Origin: Variovorax sp. PAMC26660
GTDB taxonomy: Bacteria > Pseudomonadota > Gammaproteobacteria > Burkholderiales > Burkholderiaceae_C
Direction: 5' to 3'
DNA length: 64,000 bases
NCBI RefSeq assembly: GCF_014302995.1
Contig: NZ_CP060295.1
Span: forward strand, 2,781,501-2,845,500
The translations under genes were made by a program, and so were the position numbers. Shown here one piece after another: positions 17,160 to 26,983 of the stretch. The notes beneath the pieces were generated by a model. It saw only the letters and a list, made by a program, of their open reading frames with translations. It searched no databases and was not told the DNA's origin. Position 1 is the stretch's first letter. Every line of letters begins with the position of its first letter.

Positions 17160-18487
17160 GGCAATGCAACTGCGGCCGGTGGCGCGCACACGGCGGCACT
17201 CAGCGAGATGCCTTCGATCTCGACCATCGACGCAGGCGCGTCCTGCGATGCCGCCTGCAGCGACGGCGGCAGCCGGTTCGCGGGCAGCATCAGGCGGGCG
17301 GCGGCCGCCACGGCCACGTCCATCTGCCGCAGCCGCGCCAGCTCATGCGGCGCGATGCGCAGCAGCAGCCATTGCAGCGCCGGCGGCGGCTGCTCGAAGT
17401 GCTCGATCAGGTGGAAGTTGCCGCTCATCACGCTGAGCAGGAAGTCGGGGCTCTGCACGTCGGTGACGAACTTCCACTGGCCCCGGGCGGCATCGCCCGA
17501 CGCCTCGGGCTCGAACACCAGGCCCATGCCCTCGCAGTCGCTGTGGCGCTCGCCGCGCGGCGGCAGCGTGCGCAGGAACTGCAGCACATCGTCGGCGTAC
17601 TTGCGGACCGGGTGGCGGTTCTGCTTGCCCTTGATCTGGTCCACCCGCAGCCCGTCGGCATGCACTTCGAGGCTGATGGTCACGTGCGGCAGGTTGCCCG
17701 CGCTGCGCAGCGTGAACAGGCGCAGCCGGCCGCTCTGCGCGGCGCTGGCGTACTGCTCGCCGTAGCCGCCATTGAGCTTCTTGATGTTGGCGAACTGGCC
17801 CAGGCAATGCTGCATGTGGAAGGACTCGTAGGCCATTTCCTCGCGCAGTGCCGCGTGGCTGCCGATGAACTCGAAGATCACGCCGTTGGGCGTGCGCAGC
17901 AGTTCCTTCAGCGCCAGGCCGCTGCTGGGCACCCAGCCCTTGTTGCGCTTGGCCTGCATGCGCTGGTGTTCCTGCTCCCACATGGCCATCGCCATGAAGC
18001 AGGTGATGCGCTGCAGCTTCTGTTCGAGCCGCGTGCCGCGCCGTGAGCGCAGGAACTCGACCAGCATGCGTTCGCGGTCGACCAATAGCAGGTGCTCGGG
18101 GTCGAGGTAGTAGAAGGTCTTCGGGGCGGCTTCGGTCGCAGGCGATTCGGCCTCGCCGGCCTTGGACTTGTCTTTGTCCAGTGCCGCCGCTGCGTTCACG
18201 GCGGCGGGGGCGCGTGGTGCAAGCTGCTTGGCCAGCCACTCCGGCAACGGCTTGTCGGGGCCGGCCGCGGCCAGGTAGTCGGCGGGCGACTGCACCGTCA
18301 GCACGTTGTCGAAGCTGCCGATGGCCCAGCGGAAGAAGTGGTTCAGCAGCCAGGCCGTCATGTCGGCGTCGTCACCGCGCTCGGCGCTGCGGCGCGCGAT
18401 CGCGGCCTTCACTTCGGGCGCATTCACCACGTCGCGCGGCAGGTACACCGCCGTCGAGGCGGCGGGCGCGGGTGTCGGTATGGGCAT
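17156..18487 (-). CDS. PcfJ-like domain protein, unknown function
   Basis: This 443-residue soluble protein has a central region (YESFHMQHCLGQFANIKKLNGGYGEQY, then LRLFTLRSAGNLPHVTISLEVHADGLRVDQIKGKQNRHPV) that follows the PcfJ-like pattern: a His-Cys pair, an LR strand, a T-I-x-E strand and a conserved Q-x-x-G-K-x-N segment. PcfJ-like proteins occur on plasmids and chromosomes and have no agreed activity. The start is the ATG at 18487 (MPIPTPAPAASTAVYLPRD). It is the promoter-proximal gene of the operon 18487-14339 and overlaps its neighbour by 4 bp. Confidence 0.7.
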   Translation of the reverse strand: MPIPTPAPAASTAVYLPRDVVNAPEVKAAIARRSAERGDDADMTAWLLNHFFRWAIGSFDNVLTVQSPADYLAAAGPDKPLPEWLAKQLAPRAPAAVNAAAALDKDKSKAGEAESPATEAAPKTFYYLDPEHLLLVDRERMLVEFLRSRRGTRLEQKLQRITCFMAMAMWEQEHQRMQAKRNKGWVPSSGLALKELLRTPNGVIFEFIGSHAALREEMAYESFHMQHCLGQFANIKKLNGGYGEQYASAAQSGRLRLFTLRSAGNLPHVTISLEVHADGLRVDQIKGKQNRHPVRKYADDVLQFLRTLPPRGERHSDCEGMGLVFEPEASGDAARGQWKFVTDVQSPDFLLSVMSGNFHLIEHFEQPPPALQWLLLRIAPHELARLRQMDVAVAAAARLMLPANRLPPSLQAASQDAPASMVEIEGISLSAAVCAPPAAVALP

Positions 18488-18501
18488 CGGCGGCGGGCGA
18501 C

Positions 18502-19305
18502 TTACAGGGTGAAGTCGTACTCCACCGTGATCGGTGCGTGGTCGCTGAACTTGATGGTCTTGTAGATGGCCTCGGTGCGTGCCAGCGCGCCCATCGCCGG
18601 CGTGGCCAGGTGGTAGTCCAGCCGCCATCCCACGTTGTTGGCGTAGGCCTGGCCGCGGTTGCTCCACCAGGTGTAGGCCTCGTCGGTGGTCTCGGGCTTG
18701 AGCTTGCGGTACACGTCCACCAGGCCCGCGCCGTCGGTGCCGGCGTCCAGCAGCTTGGTCATCCAGGCGCGTTCTTCGGGCAGGAAGCCGCTGTTCTTCT
18801 GGTTGCCGCGCCAGTTCTTCAGGTCGATCTGCTGGTGCGCGATGTTGATGTCGCCGCACAGGACGAACTCGCGCTCTTTCTTGAGCGCCAGCAGGTGCGG
18901 AAAGAAGCCCTTGAGAAAGCGGAACTTGGCGGCCTGCCGCTCTTCGCCCGAGCTGCCACTCGGGAAGTAGCAGCTGATGACCGAGAACTTGCGTTTGGGC
19001 GTGTCGAAACGCAGTTCGAGGTAGCGGCCTTCGGCGTCGAATTCGGCATCGCCCCAGCCGACCACGACCTGGCTCGGTGCGTGCTTGCTGTAGACCGCGG
19101 TGCCGGCGTAGCCTTTCTTTTCAGCAAAATGAAAGTGGCCCTTCAGGCCGGCCAACTCCTCGAAGCGGCCCTCGACGTCGCTGGCCTGGACCCGGATCTC
19201 CTGCATGCAAATACAATCCGGCGCAAGTTCGGCCACCCAGTCGGCCACGCCTTTGTTGGCGGCCGAACGCAGGCCATTGAGATTGAGACTGGTCAGTTTG
19301 AACAC
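18502..19305 (-). CDS. xth: Exodeoxyribonuclease III
   Basis: This 267-residue AP endonuclease and 3'-5' exonuclease acts in base-excision repair. All exonuclease III motifs are present: LTSLNLNGLRSA, CMQEIRVQ (metal-binding Glu), CYFPSGSSGEERQ, CGDINIAHQQIDLKN, WWSNRGQAYANNVGWRLDYHLAT and KFSDHAPI (catalytic Asp-His). I place the start at GTG 19305 (M-FKLTSLNLNG). The frame is open further upstream, but that would run into pyrE and adds nothing conserved. The start is only 13 bp from the divergent pyrE start. Confidence 0.9.
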   Translation of the reverse strand: MFKLTSLNLNGLRSAANKGVADWVAELAPDCICMQEIRVQASDVEGRFEELAGLKGHFHFAEKKGYAGTAVYSKHAPSQVVVGWGDAEFDAEGRYLELRFDTPKRKFSVISCYFPSGSSGEERQAAKFRFLKGFFPHLLALKKEREFVLCGDINIAHQQIDLKNWRGNQKNSGFLPEERAWMTKLLDAGTDGAGLVDVYRKLKPETTDEAYTWWSNRGQAYANNVGWRLDYHLATPAMGALARTEAIYKTIKFSDHAPITVEYDFTL

Positions 19306-19318
19306 AAGGAAATTCCCG

Positions 19319-20002
19319 ATGGCTGTAGATGGTGAGAAAAGCAGCGCGGTCGCACAGGACTTCGTCCAGTTTGCGTTGGATGCCGGCGTACTGCGCTTCG
19401 GCGAATTCAAGACAAAAGCCGGTCGGATGAGTCCTTATTTCTTCAATTCGGGGCTCTTCGACGACGGCGGCAAGATCGCGCGTCTCGCGGGATTCTATGC
19501 AGACCGGCTGATCGAGAGCGGCCTTGAATTCGACATGATCTTCGGCCCCGCCTACAAGGGCATCCCGCTGGGCGCCACTGTGGCCGCCGAGCTGGCCCGC
19601 CGGGGCCGCAACTACCCCTTTGCCTACAACCGCAAGGAAGCCAAGGCGCACGGCGAAGGCGGCAACCTCGTGGGCGCGCCGCTCAAGGGCCGCGTGCTGA
19701 TCGTCGACGACGTGATGTCGGCCGGCACCGCGGTGCGCGAGTCGATCGCCGCCATCCAGGCGGCCGGCGCCACCCCGCATGCCGTGGCCATCGCGCTCGA
19801 CCGGCAGGAGAAGGCCACCGAGAACGGCGTCGACGTGGACCACAGCGCCGTGCAGTACGTGCGCAACCAACTCGGCCTGTCGGTGATTGCCATCGCCACG
19901 CTGGACGACCTGCTGAGCTACCTTTCGGGCAATGCGGCGGCCGACCTTGGCGCGCACCGCGAACGCGTGCTGGCTTACCGCACGCGCTACGGCGCCAGCT
20001 GA
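19319..20002 (+). CDS. pyrE: Orotate phosphoribosyltransferase
   Basis: This 227-residue enzyme of de novo pyrimidine synthesis transfers PRPP ribose-phosphate to orotate to give OMP. Visible motifs are FGEFKTKAGRMSPYFFNSG (orotate site), FGPAYKGIPLG, YNRKEAKAHGEGG (catalytic loop) and the PRPP-binding VLIVDDVMSAGTAVRES. AAGGAA 7 nt upstream fixes ATG 19319. The gene runs divergently from xth. A small DUF4124-like gene follows after 12 bp. Confidence 0.95.
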   Translation: MAVDGEKSSAVAQDFVQFALDAGVLRFGEFKTKAGRMSPYFFNSGLFDDGGKIARLAGFYADRLIESGLEFDMIFGPAYKGIPLGATVAAELARRGRNYPFAYNRKEAKAHGEGGNLVGAPLKGRVLIVDDVMSAGTAVRESIAAIQAAGATPHAVAIALDRQEKATENGVDVDHSAVQYVRNQLGLSVIAIATLDDLLSYLSGNAAADLGAHRERVLAYRTRYGAS

Positions 20003-20014
20003 GGCACGACGCCG

Positions 20015-20710
20015 ATGCACACGCGCGATCACGGCAAGCCGACCCGCCTGCTGGCGGTGGCATCGACAACAACATCCCTGCTGCTGCTGGCCGCGTTCTG
20101 CGGCACGGTGCATGCGCAGCAGAAGACAGACGGCCCCGCTGCAGGCATCTTCACCTGCACCGACGCACGCGGCCGCACGTTGACAGCCGATCGGCCGATT
20201 GCCGAATGCAACGACCGCGAACAGCGCGAGCTGAACCCCAGTGGCTCCATCCGCCGCAAGGTCGAGCCCACCTACACGGCGCGCGAATTGGCCGAGCGTG
20301 AAGACCGTGCGCGCGAAGCCGCCATCCAGACGGCGCGCATCACCGACGAGCGCCGCCGCGAGCGCGCATTGCTGGTGCGCTACCCGAACGCCGCCACGCA
20401 CGACCGCGAGCGCAACGAGGCGCTGGTGCAGATCGATGCGGTGATCCAGGCGGCGAAGAAGCGCATTGCCGAGCTGGGCGAAGACCGCAAGAAGATCGAC
20501 GAGGAGCTGGAGTTCTACAAGGCGGACACGAGCAAGGCGCCCGGTGCGGTGCGCCGCAAGCTCGAGGACAACACGCAGAGCGTGGCGGTGCAGAACCGCT
20601 TCATTGCCGAGCAGGATGAAGAGAAGAAGCGCGTGAATGCACGCTTCGATGAAGAGCGCGGGCGTTTGAAGGCGCTCTGGTCGCCGCAGAACGGCGGCAC
20701 ACCACGATAA
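20015..20710 (+). CDS. DUF4124-like secreted coiled-coil protein
   Basis: This 231-residue protein has a signal peptide (LLAVASTTTSLLLLAAFCGTVHAQ) and then a short DUF4124-like segment (GIFTCTDARGRTLTADRPIAEC). After that comes a long charged helical region, residues 70-225, rich in E, R and K (TARELAEREDRAREAAI; EALVQIDAVIQAAKKRIAELGEDRKKIDEELEFYK), predicted coiled coil. It is likely periplasmic. Role unknown; it follows pyrE by 12 bp and is probably cotranscribed. Repeat B1 starts 1 nt after its stop codon. Confidence 0.78.
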   Translation: MHTRDHGKPTRLLAVASTTTSLLLLAAFCGTVHAQQKTDGPAAGIFTCTDARGRTLTADRPIAECNDREQRELNPSGSIRRKVEPTYTARELAEREDRAREAAIQTARITDERRRERALLVRYPNAATHDRERNEALVQIDAVIQAAKKRIAELGEDRKKIDEELEFYKADTSKAPGAVRRKLEDNTQSVAVQNRFIAEQDEEKKRVNARFDEERGRLKALWSPQNGGTPR

Positions 20711-20711
20711 G

Positions 20712-20804
20712 GGCTCGCCCCCAGGCTTCGCGCACTTCGTGTCGCTTCTCCAACCCCCTGCCGGGGGCACCACCAGCGGCCCGGCAAAGCCGGTTCCGCG
20801 GTGG
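20712..20804 (+). repeat. Intergenic repeat family B, copy B1
   Basis: It begins GGCTCGCCCCCAGGC 1 nt after the TAA of the upstream gene. It then contains CGCACTTCGTGTCGCTT, a CCCCCTGCCGGGGG hairpin and a second hairpin, GCGG-CCCGGC-AAA-GCCGG-TTCCGC. Near-identical copies lie at 49079-49171 (minus) and 59753-59846 (plus). It separates this gene from the convergent gatB. Confidence 0.88.
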
Positions 20805-20821
20805 TTCACGAAGGGACTGGA

Positions 20822-22312
20822 TCAGCCCAGCTTTGCCTTGAGCAATTCGGTGACCTGCGCCGGGTTCGCCTTGCCCCCGCTGGCCTTCATGACCTGACCC
20901 ACGAGGCCGTTGAGCGCCTTCTCCTTGCCGCCGCGGTATTCCTCGACGTTCTTCGCGTTCTTGGCAATCACCTCGTCGAGGATCTTGTCGAGCGCGCCGG
21001 TGTCGGCCATCGGCTTCAGGTCCTTGGCTTCGATGATCGCGTCGACGTCGCTGCCTTCGCCGGTCCACAGCGCATCGAACACCTGGCGCGCCGCGTTGTT
21101 CGGCAGCGTGCCGTCGGCGACGAGCTTCAACAACTGGGCCAGTTGCAGTGCCTTGACGGGCGCGGCTTCGATGCCGATTTCGGCGGCGTTCAGGCGGCGT
21201 GCCATCTCGCCGGTGATCCAGTTGCTCGCGAGCTTGGGCGAGGCGCCCGCGCTCACGGCTTCATCGAAATAACGTGCGAGCGCCGTGCTCTGCGTGAGCT
21301 GCGCTGCGTCGTATTCGGACAGGCCGTGGTCGCGCACATAGCGCTCGGCCATGGCGCGCGGAAGTTCGGGCATCGTGGCCTTCACGCGCTCGATCCACTC
21401 GGCCGCAATCACCAGCGGCGGCAGGTCGGGGTCGGGGAAGTAGCGGTAGTCGGCCGAGTCTTCCTTGGCACGCATCGCGCGCGTCTCGCCCGTGTCGGCG
21501 TTGAACAGCACGGTGGCCTGCTCGATCTTGCGGCCGTCCTCGATCTCTTCGATCTGCCAGCGGATCTCGTAGTCGATCGCCTGCTGCATGTGCTTGAAGC
21601 TGTTCAGGTTCTTGATCTCGCGCCGCGTGCCGAGCTTGTCGCCAGGCTTGCGCACCGACACGTTGGCGTCGCAACGGAAACTGCCTTCCTGCATGTTGCC
21701 GTCGCAGATGCCGATCCACGTGACGATCTTGTGCAGTTCCTTCGCGTAGGCCACGGCCTCGGCGGTGGAGCGCATGTCGGGCTCGGTCACGATCTCCAGC
21801 AGCGGCGTGCCGGCGCGGTTCAGGTCGATGCCGCTCTGGCCGATGAAGTTCTCGTGCAGCGACTTGCCCGCGTCTTCTTCGAGGTGGGCACGCACGAGGC
21901 GCACGGTCTTGTGCTCTTCACCGAGGAAGAACGAGACCGAACCGCCCTGCACCACAGGGATCTCGAACTGGCTGATCTGGTAGCCCTTGGGCAGGTCGGG
22001 GTAGAAATAATTCTTGCGTGCGAACACGCTGCGCGGCGCGATGTGCGAGCCCAGCGCCAAGCCCAGCTTGATGGCGCGTTCGACCGCGCCCTTGTTCATC
22101 ACGGGCAGCGTGCCGGGCAGCGCCAGGTCGACCGCGCAGGCCTGTGTGTTGGGCTCGGCACCGAAGGCGGTGGAAGCACGGCTGAAGATCTTGCTCGCGG
22201 TCGACAGTTGCGCGTGCGTCTCGAAGCCGATGATGACTTCATAGCCACGCACCAGCGGACCGGTCGGGCGGCCCTGTTGTTGTGCTTCGAATGTGTTCAC
22301 GGTCTCGCTCAT
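20822..22312 (-). CDS. gatB: Asp-tRNA(Asn)/Glu-tRNA(Gln) amidotransferase subunit B
   Basis: This 496-residue subunit of GatCAB binds mischarged tRNA and performs kinase and transamidation chemistry with ammonia from GatA. Visible are [21 protein letters not shown], the [25 protein letters not shown] block, [22 protein letters not shown] and the C-terminal YqeY-like tail ([17 protein letters not shown], [14 protein letters not shown]). Its start lies 1 bp after the gatA stop. Length matches the family. Confidence 0.96.
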   Translation of the reverse strand: MSETVNTFEAQQQGRPTGPLVRGYEVIIGFETHAQLSTASKIFSRASTAFGAEPNTQACAVDLALPGTLPVMNKGAVERAIKLGLALGSHIAPRSVFARKNYFYPDLPKGYQISQFEIPVVQGGSVSFFLGEEHKTVRLVRAHLEEDAGKSLHENFIGQSGIDLNRAGTPLLEIVTEPDMRSTAEAVAYAKELHKIVTWIGICDGNMQEGSFRCDANVSVRKPGDKLGTRREIKNLNSFKHMQQAIDYEIRWQIEEIEDGRKIEQATVLFNADTGETRAMRAKEDSADYRYFPDPDLPPLVIAAEWIERVKATMPELPRAMAERYVRDHGLSEYDAAQLTQSTALARYFDEAVSAGASPKLASNWITGEMARRLNAAEIGIEAAPVKALQLAQLLKLVADGTLPNNAARQVFDALWTGEGSDVDAIIEAKDLKPMADTGALDKILDEVIAKNAKNVEEYRGGKEKALNGLVGQVMKASGGKANPAQVTELLKAKLG

Positions 22313-22313
22313 C

Positions 22314-23804
22314 TCAGAAGCCCTCCGGCGTGCGTGCGTGCCAGTCGGTGGCTTGTTGGAAGCGGTGCGCTGTGTTCAGCAGCTTCGCTTCGCCGAAGTA
22401 GTTGCCGATCAGTTGCAGGCCCACGGGCATGCCGCTGTCGAAGCCTGCGGGCACGCTCATGCCGGGCAGGCCGGCCAGCGATGCGGGCAGCGTGAAGATG
22501 TCGGCGAGGTAGTCGGCCACGGGGTCGTCGCCGTGCTCTCCGATCTTCCACGCGGTGGTCGGCGCGGCCGGGCCGGCGATCACGTCGCACTGCTTGAAGG
22601 CCTGCTGGAAGTCGTCGGCGATCATGCGGCGCACCTTCTGCGCCTGCAGGTAGTAGGCGTCGTAATAGCCGTGCGACAGCACGTAGGTGCCGATCATGAT
22701 GCGGCGCTTGACTTCATCGCCAAAGCCTTCGGCGCGCGTGCGCTCGTACATGTCGGACAGGTCCTTGTACTGCTTGGCGCGGTGGCCGAACTTGACGCCG
22801 TCGAAGCGGCTCAGGTTGCTCGACGCTTCGGCCGCAGCCAGGATGTAGTACACGGGAATCGACAGCTCGGTGCGCGGCAGCGACACCTCGACGCGCTTGG
22901 CACCGAGTTTTTCATACTGCAACAGCGCTGCATCAATCGCCGCGCGCACACCGGGTGCCACGCCTTCGCCGAAGAACTCCTTCGGCACGCCGATGCGCAG
23001 GCCTTCGAGCGAATCGTTCAGCGAGCGGCTGAAGTTCTCTGCGGGCTTGTCGAGCGAGGTCGAATCGCGGTCCAGATCGGGGCCGCAGAAGGCCGACAGC
23101 AGCAGCGCGCAGTCTTCGGCCGAGCGGGCCATCGGGCCGGCCTGGTCGAGGCTCGATGCGAAGGCCACCATGCCGTAGCGCGAGGCGCGGCCGTAGGTCG
23201 GCTTGATGCCGGTCACGCCGCAGAACGAGGCGGGTTGGCGGATCGAGCCGCCGGTGTCGGTGCCGGTGGCCGCAGGTGCGAGGCGCGCTGCAACAGCCGC
23301 CGCGCTGGCGCCTGAAGAGCCGCCCGGAATGCGTTCGCGGTTCCACGGGTTTTGCACCGGCACGGCCTTGTCGTGGCCGACAGCGGGCACGGCGACGTTC
23401 TCGTTGGCCGAGCCCATCGCGAATTCGTCGCAGCTCAGCTTGCCGAGCGTGACCGCACCGGCTTCGGCCAGGCGGCGCACCACGGTCGCGTCGAAAGGCG
23501 AGCGGTAGCCCGCGAGCATCTTCGAGCCGGCGGTGGTGGCGAAGTCGGTGGTGACGAAGATGTCCTTGTGCGCGATCGGCACGCCGGTCAGCGCGGGCGC
23601 GTTGCCCGCTGCAATTTGCGCATCGGCCGCACGGGCCTGGGCCAGCGTGACTTCTTCGTCGACGGCCACGAAAGTGCCGAGCGACTCGTGCGCCTTCATG
23701 CGGTCCAGGAAAACCTGCGAGGCCTCGACGGCCGAAACCTTGCGGTCGGCCAGCGCCTTGGCCAGCGCAACCACACTCAATTGGTGCAATTCACCGCTGC
23801 TCAT
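22314..23804 (-). CDS. gatA: Asp-tRNA(Asn)/Glu-tRNA(Gln) amidotransferase subunit A
   Basis: This 496-residue glutaminase subunit has the amidase signature. The Lys of the Ser-cisSer-Lys triad is in [12 protein letters not shown], and the two serines are in the [36 protein letters not shown] region, followed by [28 protein letters not shown]. It generates ammonia from glutamine for GatB. The gene starts within the gatC stop (TAATG overlap, 1 bp shared) and ends 1 bp before gatB. Confidence 0.96.
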   Translation of the reverse strand: MSSGELHQLSVVALAKALADRKVSAVEASQVFLDRMKAHESLGTFVAVDEEVTLAQARAADAQIAAGNAPALTGVPIAHKDIFVTTDFATTAGSKMLAGYRSPFDATVVRRLAEAGAVTLGKLSCDEFAMGSANENVAVPAVGHDKAVPVQNPWNRERIPGGSSGASAAAVAARLAPAATGTDTGGSIRQPASFCGVTGIKPTYGRASRYGMVAFASSLDQAGPMARSAEDCALLLSAFCGPDLDRDSTSLDKPAENFSRSLNDSLEGLRIGVPKEFFGEGVAPGVRAAIDAALLQYEKLGAKRVEVSLPRTELSIPVYYILAAAEASSNLSRFDGVKFGHRAKQYKDLSDMYERTRAEGFGDEVKRRIMIGTYVLSHGYYDAYYLQAQKVRRMIADDFQQAFKQCDVIAGPAAPTTAWKIGEHGDDPVADYLADIFTLPASLAGLPGMSVPAGFDSGMPVGLQLIGNYFGEAKLLNTAHRFQQATDWHARTPEGF

Positions 23805-24103
23805 TATTCGATCACCTTGGGCACGAGGAACAGGCCGGCTTCGACGGCCGGGGCGCTCTTCTGGTTGGCTTCGCGGTTGTCGGGCTCGCTCACCACGTCG
23901 TCGCGAAGACGCAAGGTGATGTCCTCGATGGCCGCCACGGGATGGGCCAGCGGCTCGACGCCTTCGGTGTCCACCGAACGCATGCGTTCGACCAGATCGA
24001 AAAAGCCGTTGATCTGGCTGAGCATGCGCTCGCTTTCGTCAGGAGCAAGCTGCAGCCTCGCCAGCGAGGCAATGCGCGCAATATCGGAAGCAGATAGTGA
24101 CAT
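23804..24103 (-). CDS. gatC: Asp-tRNA(Asn)/Glu-tRNA(Gln) amidotransferase subunit C
   Basis: This 99-residue small belt subunit ([40 protein letters not shown], then VEPLAHP) wraps around GatA and GatB. It is the first gene of the gatCAB operon and is divergent from mreB, with a 214-bp gap between the two starts. Length and motifs are standard. Confidence 0.95.
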   Translation of the reverse strand: MSLSASDIARIASLARLQLAPDESERMLSQINGFFDLVERMRSVDTEGVEPLAHPVAAIEDITLRLRDDVVSEPDNREANQKSAPAVEAGLFLVPKVIE

Positions 24104-24119
24104 AGGGTCGGATGGCTAA

Positions 24120-25361
<1,242 letters not shown>

Positions 25362-25381
25362 ACAGGCTGCTGCCCTCATCG

Positions 25382-25419
25382 GCCGGCCTCTGCTTGCGCG
25401 GGCCGGCTTTTTGTTATTT
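25382..25419 (+). terminator. Intrinsic terminator/attenuator between mreB and mreC
   Basis: Perfect stem GCCGGCC (25382-25388) and GGCCGGC (25401-25407) with a 12-nt loop, followed immediately by TTTTTGTTATTT. This is the clearest Rho-independent terminator in the window. Its place inside the mreBCD-mrdA operon implies that most transcripts stop after mreB, giving MreB excess over MreCD and PBP2. Confidence 0.82.
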
Positions 25420-25448
25420 GATTCCGCACCACAGCCGGGTCTGAATTC

Positions 25449-26408
25449 ATGCCTCTGGGCACGCTCGATCGCACAGCGCCACCCCTGTTCAACCAGGGGC
25501 AGTCGGCACTCAGCAAGCTGATCTTCTTCGGCGCGCTGTCGCTCTTCCTGATGGTGGCCGATGCACGCTTTCATATCGTGCAGCCGATCCGTGCTGGGCT
25601 CGGCGCGGTGCTCTATCCGGTGCAATGGGTGGCGCTCAAGCCGGTGCAGATCATGATGGGCGGCGGACGCTACCTCGAAGACCTGCAGACTGCGCAGCGC
25701 AACGAGGCCGATGCCCGCAAGGCGCTGATGATGCAGGCCGAGCGCGCCAGCCAGGCCGACACGCTGGCACAGGACAACGCCCGCCTGCGCGAGCTGCTCG
25801 AACTGCGCCAGACCACGCAGACGCCGGGCCGCGCGGCCGAGGTGCTCTATGACGCCGCCGACCCCTACACCCGCAAGATCGTCATCGACCAGGGCATGAC
25901 CCAGGGTGTGGCGGCCGGCTCGCCGGTGATCGACGCACGCGGCGTGCTGGGCCAGGTCACGCAGGTGCTGCCCTTCACGAGCGAGGTCACGCTGGTGATC
26001 GACCGCGACCTCGCCATTCCCGTGCAGAACACCCGCACCGGCGTGCGCAGCGTGGCCTTCGGCGATGCCTCGGCCCACGGCGGCGGCCTGGAGCTGCGCT
26101 TCATGGCGGCCAACGCCGACCTGCAGGAAGGCGACCTGCTGTCCACCAGCGGCGTCGACGGCATCTACCCGGCCGGCCTGCCGGTCGCGAAGATCGAACG
26201 CATCGAACGCCGCGCCGACTCGGCCTTTGCCCGCATCTACTGCATGCCCCTCGCCCATGTGACGGCCGCGCGCTACGTGCTGGTGCTCGAACCCACCGGC
26301 GCCCCCACGGCACCGCCGCCCGCCGCACCTGTGACCACCCAGCGCAAGCGGCCCGACGGCAAGCCCGGTGCCGGCAAGAACGAAAAGAAGCCCGGAGAAC
26401 GCCGATGA
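25449..26408 (+). CDS. mreC: Rod shape-determining protein MreC
   Basis: This 319-residue bitopic membrane protein has a transmembrane helix near residues 20-38 (LIFFGALSLFLMVADARF), then a coiled coil (residues 75-120, AQRNEADARKALMMQAERASQADTLAQDNARLRELLEL) and the periplasmic beta-barrel domain (VIDQGMTQGVAAGSPVID; GDLLSTSGVDGIYPAGLPVAKI). The C-terminal 35 residues are a P/K-rich tail. It links MreB to PBP2 in the elongasome. The stop overlaps the mreD start (ATGA). Confidence 0.95.
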   Translation: MPLGTLDRTAPPLFNQGQSALSKLIFFGALSLFLMVADARFHIVQPIRAGLGAVLYPVQWVALKPVQIMMGGGRYLEDLQTAQRNEADARKALMMQAERASQADTLAQDNARLRELLELRQTTQTPGRAAEVLYDAADPYTRKIVIDQGMTQGVAAGSPVIDARGVLGQVTQVLPFTSEVTLVIDRDLAIPVQNTRTGVRSVAFGDASAHGGGLELRFMAANADLQEGDLLSTSGVDGIYPAGLPVAKIERIERRADSAFARIYCMPLAHVTAARYVLVLEPTGAPTAPPPAAPVTTQRKRPDGKPGAGKNEKKPGERR

Positions 26409-26926
26409 TCAAGCGACCCGGCCAGCAGCAGCTTTTGCTGCCCGTCAGCCCGCTCTTCATGTGGACCAGCCTCATCGTGGCGCTGCTGGTCAACATGGTG
26501 CCGATCGGCCGTGCCGTCTGGATGCCTGACCTGCTGGCGCTGGTGATCGTGTTCTGGGGCGTGCACCAGCCCGCGCGCGTGGGCATCGGCGCGGCCTTCG
26601 TGTTCGGCCTGTGCATGGACGTGCACCAGTCGTCGATGCTGGGCCAGCATGCGCTGTCCTACACCACGCTGGGCTTCTTCGCGATCACGATCCACCGGCG
26701 CCTGCTGTGGTATCCGGTGCTGTCGCAGGCGCTGCAGGTGCTGCCGCTCTTTGCGCTGTCGCAGCTGATCGAGGTCATCACGCGCATGATCGGCGGCGGC
26801 GTGTTCCCGGGCTGGACGGTGCTGATCTCGCCGGGCATCGAGGCCGCGCTCTGGCCGCTGGCTTCGGCCCTCTTGCTGGCGCCGCAACGCCGCACGCCGG
26901 AACCCGACGAGAACCGACCTCTCTAA
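26405..26926 (+). CDS. mreD: Rod shape-determining protein MreD
   Basis: This 173-residue polytopic membrane protein has about five to six hydrophobic helices: LFMWTSLIVALLVNMVPIG, MPDLLALVIVFWGVHQP and VGIGAAFVFGLCMDVHQSSMLGQHALSYTTLG, the last carrying the conserved MreD segment. It is an elongasome component with MreC and PBP2. Its start overlaps mreC by 4 bp, and mrdA follows after 57 bp. Confidence 0.93.
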   Translation: MIKRPGQQQLLLPVSPLFMWTSLIVALLVNMVPIGRAVWMPDLLALVIVFWGVHQPARVGIGAAFVFGLCMDVHQSSMLGQHALSYTTLGFFAITIHRRLLWYPVLSQALQVLPLFALSQLIEVITRMIGGGVFPGWTVLISPGIEAALWPLASALLLAPQRRTPEPDENRPL

Positions 26927-26983
26927 TTCAGGCCCGCTGCCGCATTTGCCTTCGCACTGGCACGCGCCTAAGCTCCTTCCGCC

